Of a stretch of DNA of 7,643 bases, positions 1 through 6,038 are shown piece by piece. The stretch is taken from NCBI GenBank assembly GCA_022615215.1, contig JAKEHD010000406.1:1-7643 (forward strand), written 5' to 3'. Below the pieces are notes generated by a model. That model did not search any database. It saw only the letters and a list, made by a program, of their open reading frames with translations, and was not told where the DNA came from. Each line of letters opens with the position of its first letter. Position 1 is the first letter of the stretch. The DNA comes from Blastocatellia bacterium. Its GTDB lineage: Bacteria > Acidobacteriota > Blastocatellia > UBA7656. Position numbers and translations under genes: made by a program.

Positions 1-21
1 AGCAAGGGAGCGATTCGGAAA

Positions 22-97
22 GGATGAAGGCGGAAGGATGAAGGATGAAAGTAGTTGTGAAAGAGTCGATTCATCCTTCATCCCTCATCCTTCATCC
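22..97. repeat. Facing heptamer arrays (GGATGAA x4 / TTCATCC x4) forming a hairpin
   Basis: Four 7-nt units at 22-49 (GGATGAA, GGCGGAA, GGATGAA, GGATGAA) face four units at 70-97 (TTCATCC, TTCATCC, CTCATCC, TTCATCC), separated by 20 nt. The 28-nt arms are complementary except for three bases in one pair of units. The element covers the proposed ribosome binding site, the ATG at 38 and about the first 20 codons of the ATPase gene, so an RNA hairpin here could hide the start site if that start is used. Confidence 0.9.
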
Positions 98-3000
98 TTA
101 CAAGCGCTCCCCGGCATCTCTTTTCTGACTCCGCTGTTTGCTTCGCCCGAGTTGAACCGCGCCGCGCTCAAGCTTCGCGAAGACCTCCTGGCCCTCGAAA
201 AGGATTTCGAGGAAACCTGTATCGATCCGCAAACGGCCCGCTGGCAGGCCCTTCTGACCCGAATGCATGAGGAGTATTTGAGAGCTACTGAAAAACTGGC
301 GAGCTATGCCCTCGAATCCGCCGATGCAACGGATATGATCGATAGATTTCGAGAGAGCCGGACCTCTTATTCTCGTTGGTTGCTCACGGAGATAATACGG
401 CAGACGGCAGAGGGCGAGGCCAGTCGGTCGAAGGAGGCTCTTCGTGTGTTCTTCAACGAAGTCGACCGACTCTGCGAAACGGCCGAGGGAAATATAACGG
501 TCGAACAGGAACCCGACCGCTTCCAGCCCACCTCTGACGACAGCTTCTATGTGAGACTCGGAAAGCTGCTCAAACGCTGGCTCCGTTTCCTCAGAAGAAT
601 CTTAGGGTCCGGCTCGAAGATGAAACGATCCGTCGATTTCAGAAGGCTGGCCCGTTATCACTTCGGCGGCACCCTGCCGCCTATTACGGCCAGAGCGGCA
701 AATCTCATCGGCGCTCAACCGCTCTTCGCATTCAAGAAGAGCAGGATACTCTATGGGCAGATCGACGAAAACTACGAAACAGGCATCTCTCTGCTCGAAC
801 GATTCAGTAGCCCAGGCGTGAGCGCGGGCCTCCGAATAGAAGAGACGGTCGGAAAGATGCGCGAAGAACTCGAAGAAGATTTCGAGGCGGCCCTGGCAGA
901 CCTCGCGCAATACGGTAAAGACATCGAGCGCCATAAGATGTTCGCGCTATCAGAGACCTACTCGGCATTCCTGAGAGACCTCTCTGTGGCCGGGACGTTC
1001 GAACTTCCCCCGCGAAGGTTCCGCTATTCGACCGTTTATGAAGCGAGGGAAAAAGCCAAAAAAGAGATCGCCCGCGCATTCGATATATGGGACAAGTACC
1101 TGAAGGGAATGGCGGGCGCTTACGGCAAACACATCGAAGTCGTCATTCTCATGGACAACGTCAGCCGCGCGGTCAATGAAACGGTCTTTAGCGTCTTGGA
1201 GAGCATAGACGATAAACTCCTCACAGGCATTCGCTCTACTAGAGAGCGATGCGAAGAGAGCCATCAGGAAATCTCGCGCGCGTTCGCAAGAAAGAAATCT
1301 TCGTCGAACCACTCGCTTGAGGATTTGAAGAACGGAATCTCTCGCCAGAAAGACTCTATCTCCGACTTCATCAGCGACCTTCGCGTGAGCAAGCTCGACC
1401 ATCTGCGCGAAAGCCGCGAACTTAACGCGTTCGTAGACATACTGCTTCAGCGGTTCGCAGCCCTTGCCGACGATATTCCGGCCCGCTACGTCGTCCTCGA
1501 TGAGAAAGAGCTTACAACCGGCGGCGATGACGGCCTGACGCCGCCCGATATAGAGTTGAAGACCGTTCCGCTTCAGGAAGTCACGCGCTCTTACCTTGAG
1601 ACCGAAATAGCCCGCGACCTCGCCAATGTGAATCGCATAATGTTCGAACAGGTCGATGAGACCGTTCAGGCGTTGGTGGAGGTTCATCAGATCATCGGCT
1701 TCAACCTGAAAGCTTGCCTTGAAGAACTCGAAGAGTTGATTCAAGTCGAAACGCGGAGACAAGGAGACACGGGAACGCGGGGGTCAGGAAACGATCTAAC
1801 CACAGATAACACCGAAACCACAGATTCATCCATCAGTGCTATCAGTGTAATCAGTGGTCGAATTATAGTGGACGACCGAGATGAAGTCGCCCGGCTGAGA
1901 GAACTCGCCCTCGGAGGGATAGAGCGCGCCAACGTGAGACTCGAAACCACCACCGAAAAGGTTATACGTCTGAAAGATCAGGTCTACGAGCAAATAATCG
2001 CGCAGGTCGACAATCGAATGAGAGACCTTGAGACGTTGATTTTGAAGCGCAGTTCGTTCGATATAAAAGTGCATCTGAAACAGCGGCAGGCCCTGGCGCA
2101 AAGCTACCTCTTCCTGGGCCGCGTCTGGCGATGGGCGGTAAGCATATATAGAAGGTTGATCCTCAGATACAGACCTCTGAGCCAGGAGGTGGTCAAAGAC
2201 CTGAAGCTCTCGCTGGGGCTTCATCAATTCACTCCCGCCGAGATACTTGCCATATACGATCAATCGCTGCTCAATCGCAGCGTCATCGAAAAGCTCCCGT
2301 TCATCTATCAGAGATTGTTCGACATAGCCCCGCTCGAAGCCGGAGATTTCCTCATAGCCCGCGATCAGGAGATGCAGATAGTCGAGACGGCAAAACTCCG
2401 CTGGCAGCAGGGAATGCACTGCGCCGTAGCCGTGATCGGAGAGCTCGGCAGCGGAAAGACGAGCTTCATCAACGCCTGCCTCAAAGAGGTATTCGATGAG
2501 TATCCGGCGCATAAAAGAGTATTCATACGGACCATCACAAACGAGGCGGAACTGGCCGGAGAGCTTTCGGACATGCTCGGCATACCGGGTGCGCGCAATT
2601 TCGAAGACCTCCAATCGCAACTCGGCCACCGGGCGCAAAGAAGCATAATCGTGCTCGAAGACGCACATCATCTTTACCTGAGAACGCTCGGCGGATTCGA
2701 GGCGCTCAGAAGGCTGCTGCTCTTGATCGCAAACACGAGCAATCAGGTGCTCTGGGTGCTTTCGATGAGAAAGTACGCCTGGCTCTATCTCGACGAAGTG
2801 CTGAACATCTCGGATTATTTCACGTTTGCGATCAACACGGAAAACCTGACGCCCCTCCAACAAGAGCAACTCATCCTCTCCCGCCATAAAGTGAGCGGGT
2901 TCGATCTGAAGTTTCTGCCCGGCGCTGTTATGGAGCAGAGAAAAAAATATCGCCGCGCATCGGATGAAGAGAAACACGAGATGTCGAAGAAAGAGTTCTT

Positions 3001-3379
3001 CGAGGAGTTGAATGAAGCATCCGAAGGCAACGCGCTCGCCGCGATATTCTACTGGCTCAAGTCCATAGCTTCGGTCGAAGAGAACACTCTCGTCATCAAT
3101 CCTCTGCAACCTTTGAGGTTCGATTTCCTCTGGGATATGCAGATTGAAAAACTCCTGACCCTCAGCATGATAATCCAGCACGGCACGCTGACCCCGGAAG
3201 AGCACGCGCAGATATTCGGCACGGATGAAAAGTCGAGCCTCTCGACGCTGACCTATCTGGCGAATATAAACCTGCTGACCAAAGAGCCGGGCGAAGACGG
3301 CCAGTATCAGTTTGCAGTCAACCGGGTTATTTATATACCCTTATCGAAGGAGTTGCGGACCAGGAACATCGTACATTAA
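38..3379 (+). CDS. Large helical protein with C-terminal AAA/STAND-like P-loop ATPase domain
   Basis: A 1113-residue protein that I cannot assign to a named family. Residues ~30-760 are mostly charged and helical, with probable coiled coils (for example ~245-310 and ~535-680). Two basic, aromatic, hydrophobic helices at ~177-193 and ~690-714 could touch a membrane, but no clear transmembrane segment is seen. The ATPase domain starts near 775: Walker A GELGSGKT at 801-808, Walker B IIVLEDAHH at 870-878 (D875), then a sensor-1-like strand VLWVLSMRKYAW. The last ~100 residues look like a winged helix. This order recalls ExeA/ORC-like or STAND ATPases; it is not a short MoxR/CoxD protein. The ATG at 38 has GAAGG 7 nt upstream, but both lie in a heptamer repeat and the frame is open to position 2, so the true start may lie outside the window. 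Residues ~573-608 are repeat-encoded. The MscS gene follows 20 nt later, suggesting a joint role. ATPase call firm; function unknown. Confidence 0.85.
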   Translation: MKDESSCERVDSSFIPHPSSLQALPGISFLTPLFASPELNRAALKLREDLLALEKDFEETCIDPQTARWQALLTRMHEEYLRATEKLASYALESADATDMIDRFRESRTSYSRWLLTEIIRQTAEGEASRSKEALRVFFNEVDRLCETAEGNITVEQEPDRFQPTSDDSFYVRLGKLLKRWLRFLRRILGSGSKMKRSVDFRRLARYHFGGTLPPITARAANLIGAQPLFAFKKSRILYGQIDENYETGISLLERFSSPGVSAGLRIEETVGKMREELEEDFEAALADLAQYGKDIERHKMFALSETYSAFLRDLSVAGTFELPPRRFRYSTVYEAREKAKKEIARAFDIWDKYLKGMAGAYGKHIEVVILMDNVSRAVNETVFSVLESIDDKLLTGIRSTRERCEESHQEISRAFARKKSSSNHSLEDLKNGISRQKDSISDFISDLRVSKLDHLRESRELNAFVDILLQRFAALADDIPARYVVLDEKELTTGGDDGLTPPDIELKTVPLQEVTRSYLETEIARDLANVNRIMFEQVDETVQALVEVHQIIGFNLKACLEELEELIQVETRRQGDTGTRGSGNDLTTDNTETTDSSISAISVISGRIIVDDRDEVARLRELALGGIERANVRLETTTEKVIRLKDQVYEQIIAQVDNRMRDLETLILKRSSFDIKVHLKQRQALAQSYLFLGRVWRWAVSIYRRLILRYRPLSQEVVKDLKLSLGLHQFTPAEILAIYDQSLLNRSVIEKLPFIYQRLFDIAPLEAGDFLIARDQEMQIVETAKLRWQQGMHCAVAVIGELGSGKTSFINACLKEVFDEYPAHKRVFIRTITNEAELAGELSDMLGIPGARNFEDLQSQLGHRAQRSIIVLEDAHHLYLRTLGGFEALRRLLLLIANTSNQVLWVLSMRKYAWLYLDEVLNISDYFTFAINTENLTPLQQEQLILSRHKVSGFDLKFLPGAVMEQRKKYRRASDEEKHEMSKKEFFEELNEASEGNALAAIFYWLKSIASVEENTLVINPLQPLRFDFLWDMQIEKLLTLSMIIQHGTLTPEEHAQIFGTDEKSSLSTLTYLANINLLTKEPGEDGQYQFAVNRVIYIPLSKELRTRNIVH
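1755..1783. repeat. GGAGACA-type short repeat inside the ATPase gene
   Basis: Two GGAGACA units, at 1755-1761 and 1763-1769, are followed by a degenerate G-rich continuation to 1783. They are read in frame as a hydrophilic Arg/Gly/Thr stretch (about residues 573-582) that looks unlike the flanking charged helices. It adjoins a second, different repeat at 1798-1859, and together they form a low-complexity insert. Confidence 0.6.
1798..1859. repeat. Imperfect palindromic repeat (ACCACAGAT / ATCAGTGGT) inside the ATPase gene
   Basis: ACCACAGAT occurs at 1799-1807 and 1817-1825. ATCAGTG occurs three times at 9-nt spacing, at 1832, 1841 and 1850. The left arm 1798-1825 and right arm 1832-1859 are each 28 nt, pair at 21 of 28 positions and leave a 6-nt loop. 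The 9-nt period keeps the frame and encodes the Thr/Ser/Ile-rich stretch at about residues 587-608, including ISAISVIS. The arm length equals that of the hairpin at 22-97. Confidence 0.8.
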
Positions 3380-3385
3380 AGAAGC

Positions 3386-3390
3386 GAGGG
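3386..3390 (+). promoter_or_regulatory. Ribosome binding site (GAGGG) supporting the GTG start of the MscS gene
   Basis: GAGGG lies 9 nt before the GTG at 3400, in the 20-nt gap after the ATPase stop codon. No other start codon further downstream would keep the signal peptide, so this site helps fix the GTG start. Confidence 0.55.
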
Positions 3391-3399
3391 CTGAAGCGC

Positions 3400-4791
3400 G
3401 TGAAACACATATCGCCTATTCTATTTCTGATCGCCTGCTGCCCGGCGGGAACTGTTCTCAGCCATCAGCTATCAGCCATCAGCCGTCAGCCGTCAGCCGT
3501 CAGCTACCGCCCGCAGCAGCAGGAATCCGATCCAGTTCAGTACCCCGACCATGAGGGAGGGGATTTCATTTTACCCCGCGAGCATCAGGAAGAAAAAAAG
3601 CAAGAGGAGAAAAAACCGACCGACAAAAAGCAAGAGGAGGGAAAACCGACCGAGTCTCAGGAAGAGAAAAAACCGACCGACAAAAAGCAAGAGGGCGAAA
3701 CAAAGCCGCCCGCGACGAAAGCGACCGCAGTGACCGCCACACCGCCGCAACAAGAGACCAAACCGCCGGAAACCAAGCTGGTGCCGCCTCTCCCGTCTCA
3801 GCCCGAACCGTCCGCCCCGACTGCACCGCAGCCACAGCAAACCGCTCCGCCTCAACCGCAGGAGCCAATCACCGAGCCGCAGACACAGCCCTCGGCCCGT
3901 CCGGGACTGGCGCAGGAACCGACTCCGCAAGCGCCTCCGCAGCCGGAAGGCGATTCGACGCTCGAAGAGTTGAAAAAGGTCGTGCGCGCAGAAGTAGAAA
4001 AATTCGCCAATGCCTTTTCGCTCTGGAAAATCATCCTCGCCATCATCGTTCTCTTCGCCGTTTATCTGACCGATAAGATAATCTCACTGCTTTTAGAGAG
4101 GATCGCCGCGCGAAGGAAAGTCCGCGCGCGCTGGCTTCGCCGCGCCATACCGTTCGTGAGCTTCGGATTGTGGCTTTTCGCCCTCGTCATCATAGCAGGG
4201 ATATTCGTCGACTCATCCGTGACGGTCATACTGCTTCTGGCCGTCGCCGCCCTCGCCGTAATCTTCGCTTCTCAACAAATGCTCAGAGACCTTATGGGCG
4301 GAATAGCCATACTCTTCGAAAAGCCTTTTCAGCTAGGCGACCGAATCCGCATAGGCGGACACTCGGGCGAAGTGACCAGGATCGGGATGAGGGCTTTTCA
4401 ATTGAAGGCCGCGGACGGTTCGATAGTAGTGATCCCCAATGCAGAGGTGGTGCGTCAGCCCATAGCGAATACGAATCCCGGCACGATGGAGAGTCAGGTC
4501 ACGACCGAGTTGCTCTTGCCTGCCGACATCCGAATAGAAGAAGCTCGAAAGGTCGCCTTCGAGGCGGCAGCCATATCGCCTTACGTCTACATCAACAAAC
4601 CCATAGAGGTACAGGTGGACGAAGAGTACCGAAGCGAGCTTCTCACAAAGATCATCATCAAGGCTTACGTATTCGACGCGCAGTACGAAAACGAATTGAG
4701 GAGCGATACCATAGAACGCGCTCGAAAGGGCCTTCAGCAAAAGGGCAACGGCTCGAACACGCAAGCGCCCGCACCCGTGCGTGATGCGTAA
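3400..4791 (+). CDS. MscS-family mechanosensitive ion channel with long charged/proline-rich periplasmic linker
   Basis: A 463-residue inner-membrane channel that would open under membrane tension to release solutes. The GTG start gives a short signal peptide (K2, hydrophobic 4-12) ending in a possible lipobox LIAC at 10-13; cleavage after VLS at 21 is an alternative. Residues 22-37 are encoded by a heptamer array. A Glu/Lys then Pro/Gln-rich linker runs to ~195, followed by three membrane helices at ~209-232, ~249-270 and ~274-303. The third continues into the MscS core: LRDLMGG, FEKPFQLGDRI (307-316), the beta domain and VIPN at 344-347. An alpha/beta cytoplasmic domain fills ~365-445. Three helices with an outside N-terminus match MscS topology, which places the linker in the periplasm. 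Small MscS proteins are about 280 residues; the excess here is the linker. It directly follows the ATPase gene, probably in one transcript. Family call firm; lipidation uncertain. Confidence 0.93.
   Translation: MKHISPILFLIACCPAGTVLSHQLSAISRQPSAVSYRPQQQESDPVQYPDHEGGDFILPREHQEEKKQEEKKPTDKKQEEGKPTESQEEKKPTDKKQEGETKPPATKATAVTATPPQQETKPPETKLVPPLPSQPEPSAPTAPQPQQTAPPQPQEPITEPQTQPSARPGLAQEPTPQAPPQPEGDSTLEELKKVVRAEVEKFANAFSLWKIILAIIVLFAVYLTDKIISLLLERIAARRKVRARWLRRAIPFVSFGLWLFALVIIAGIFVDSSVTVILLLAVAALAVIFASQQMLRDLMGGIAILFEKPFQLGDRIRIGGHSGEVTRIGMRAFQLKAADGSIVVIPNAEVVRQPIANTNPGTMESQVTTELLLPADIRIEEARKVAFEAAAISPYVYINKPIEVQVDEEYRSELLTKIIIKAYVFDAQYENELRSDTIERARKGLQQKGNGSNTQAPAPVRDA
3459..3507. repeat. Seven tandem heptamers (CAGCCAT/CAGCTAT/CAGCCGT) inside the MscS gene
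   Basis: Seven contiguous 7-nt units: CAGCCAT, CAGCTAT, CAGCCAT, three CAGCCGT and a final CAGCTAC. It is read in frame just after the signal peptide. Because 7 is not a multiple of 3, such an array encodes the same 7-residue cycle in all three frames of this strand (Q-P-S-A-V-S-R for CAGCCGT), without a stop codon. Related units recur at 7158-7271. Confidence 0.95.
3536..3562. repeat. 27-bp dispersed repeat, copy 1 (in MscS gene)
   Basis: This 27-bp stretch matches 6442-6468 at 25 of 27 positions. It starts with TTCAGTACCCCGACC and ends with AGGGAGGGG, an imperfect palindrome whose outer CCCC can pair with GGGG. It is read here as Q47-Y-P-D-H-E-G-G54 in the periplasmic linker. Confidence 0.85.
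3604..3694. repeat. 57-bp-period coding repeat (EEKKPTDKKQE) in the MscS linker
   Basis: A 34-bp segment at 3604-3637 recurs at 3661-3694 with one mismatch, 57 bp apart, with a shorter related KPT segment between them. It encodes two copies of EEKKPTDKKQE. This looks like internal duplication of the charged linker, in frame (19 codons), and differs from the heptamer elements. Confidence 0.85.
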
Positions 4792-4859
4792 TTTGTCCGT
4801 CGTCCGTTGTTGCTTTAAATCAAAGCATTGATGAAAGCACAACCGACCACTGACCACTG
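4781..4859. repeat. Heptamer array and hairpin at the end of the MscS gene
   Basis: Units in one 7-nt register run from 4781: GTGATGC, GTAATTT, GTCCGTC, GTCCGTT, GTTGCTT. The opposite side carries two ACCACTG units at 4846-4859. Arm 4795-4816 pairs with 4834-4854 at 18 positions with three mismatches and a one-base bulge, leaving a 17-nt loop. The TAA stop of the MscS gene (4789-4791) lies inside unit GTAATTT. No T-run follows the stem, so a classic intrinsic terminator is unlikely. The element fills most of the 82-nt gap before the next gene. Confidence 0.8.
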
Positions 4860-4873
4860 ATGAATTCTCGACT

Positions 4874-6031
4874 ATGCCGGAGCCAATAACCGAAGCAGGT
4901 CTTCTCACGAACACCGTCCTGTTTTGCAGGATGCTCAGGGCGCGCGGCCTCGCAGTGACGCCTTCCGAGGCGATAGACGCGGTCGCCGCGCTCAACCTCA
5001 TCGATACGGGCGACCGACAGGAGACGTTCCTGAGTTTGAGAAGCGTTCTCACGTCGCGCGTGGAGGACTTCCCCGTATTCGAAGAGATCTTCGAATATTT
5101 CTGGAGGCAGATTGCGGGAAGCTCGCAGCCGCGCAAGCTTATCGAGCAGGAAACTCTCACAAGCGCAAAGGTGCGGCTGCGGACGGAACCGCAAAAACAG
5201 AAAGGTCTGGCCTTCTTTCTCGAACACTGGGGCAATGATAAATCGCGCGCCGCAGAACCTGTGAAGTTACCCGGCGCGAGCGATACGCCAGGCGCCGCCG
5301 AAAAAGATTTCAGTCTGTTCAGCGGTGATGAGCTTGAAGAGATCACCCGACTGTCGCGTAGAATCGCGCGCAGGCTTGCGCGCAACAGAAGCCGCCGATG
5401 GAAACCCGTCAGGCGCGGCCCTAAAGTCAATCTGCGCCGCACGCTCCGCGAATCCCTCGGTCTGGGAGGCGAACTCGCCGAACTCTCATTCAAACGGCGC
5501 AAGCAGAAGAAGACCCGGCTGGTCGTGATATGCGACGTGTCGGGCTCGATGGATATTTACAGTCGGCTCCTTCTTCAATTCGTCTACGGGCTTCAAAACA
5601 GCTTTGCGCGAGTCGAGACATTCGTCTTCAGCACATCGCTCGAAAGAATAACCCCGCACCTGAAGAACCGGACTTATGATGAGGCCCTCGAACGCCTGAC
5701 GGCCAATGTGCGCGGCTGGTCGGGAGGAACGCTCATAGGTCGGAGCCTCACGGCTTTCAATTCCGGCTGGTCGAGGTTTGTCGATAAGCGCACAATCGTA
5801 ATCATCCTGAGCGACGGATGGGACACGGGCGAGACGGAAGAACTCGCCGCCTCGCTTGCCTCGATAAAGAGGCGCGCGGGCAAGCTTATATGGCTCAATC
5901 CCTTGCTCGGCGGTCAGGACTATCAACCGCTCGTTCGCGGCATGCAGGCGGCGCTTCCGCATATAGATGTATTCGCGCCTCTCAATAACCTCGCAAGCCT
6001 GCGCGCATTGGAGCAACACTTGAAACTGTGA
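4874..6031 (+). CDS. CoxE-like von Willebrand factor A domain protein
   Basis: A 385-residue cytoplasmic protein of the CoxE family. In carboxydotrophs CoxE works with the ATPase CoxD and with CoxF to build the metal centre of CO dehydrogenase; relatives accompany other molybdenum hydroxylases. The N-terminal ~80 residues (FCRMLRARGL, a long helical stretch, SRVEDFPVFEEIF) are typical of the family. A basic region at ~165-195 leads to the VWA domain from ~213. Its metal site is complete: D221-V-S223-G-S225, T286 in GGTLIG, and D314 in LSDGWD, so metal-dependent partner binding is likely. Length is normal for the family. The ATG at 4874 fits the family N-terminus, but no ribosome binding site is visible, because repeat DNA and TGAATTCTCGACT precede it. 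The XdhC-like gene follows after 7 nt. No CoxD-type ATPase is in view. Family call firm; target enzyme unknown. Confidence 0.9.
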   Translation: MPEPITEAGLLTNTVLFCRMLRARGLAVTPSEAIDAVAALNLIDTGDRQETFLSLRSVLTSRVEDFPVFEEIFEYFWRQIAGSSQPRKLIEQETLTSAKVRLRTEPQKQKGLAFFLEHWGNDKSRAAEPVKLPGASDTPGAAEKDFSLFSGDELEEITRLSRRIARRLARNRSRRWKPVRRGPKVNLRRTLRESLGLGGELAELSFKRRKQKKTRLVVICDVSGSMDIYSRLLLQFVYGLQNSFARVETFVFSTSLERITPHLKNRTYDEALERLTANVRGWSGGTLIGRSLTAFNSGWSRFVDKRTIVIILSDGWDTGETEELAASLASIKRRAGKLIWLNPLLGGQDYQPLVRGMQAALPHIDVFAPLNNLASLRALEQHLKL

Positions 6032-6038
6032 ATCGATT

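Noticed and set aside
950..1762. 270-codon minus-strand frame
   Set aside because: It lies opposite the helical part of the ATPase gene, with no known motif and no plausible ribosome binding site.
1826..3205. 459-codon open frame on the minus strand opposite the ATPase domain
   Set aside because: The plus strand here encodes clear Walker A and B motifs. The antisense product shows no recognisable domain, and long antisense frames are common in GC-rich genes.
38..3379. CoxD/MoxR ATPase for the CoxE-like protein
   Set aside because: MoxR proteins are about 300-400 residues with the ATPase at the N-terminus. This one is 1113 residues with a C-terminal P-loop of a different type.
3459..3507. 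CRISPR array
   Set aside because: Units are 7 nt and contiguous, with no spacers, and no cas gene is present.
3312..3554. 80-codon plus-strand frame overlapping the end of the ATPase gene and the start of the MscS gene
   Set aside because: It reads the heptamer array out of phase with the MscS gene. The array is open in all three frames, which explains this frame without a gene.
4795..4854. Rho-independent terminator after the MscS gene
   Set aside because: The stem is good but is followed by CACTGATGAATTC, not a T-run, and the stem belongs to a repeat family seen elsewhere.
4333..5502. 389-codon minus-strand frame spanning the MscS end, the gap and the VWA gene
   Set aside because: It crosses two well-supported plus-strand genes and an intergenic repeat, and its product is Arg/Ser/Leu-rich with no domain.
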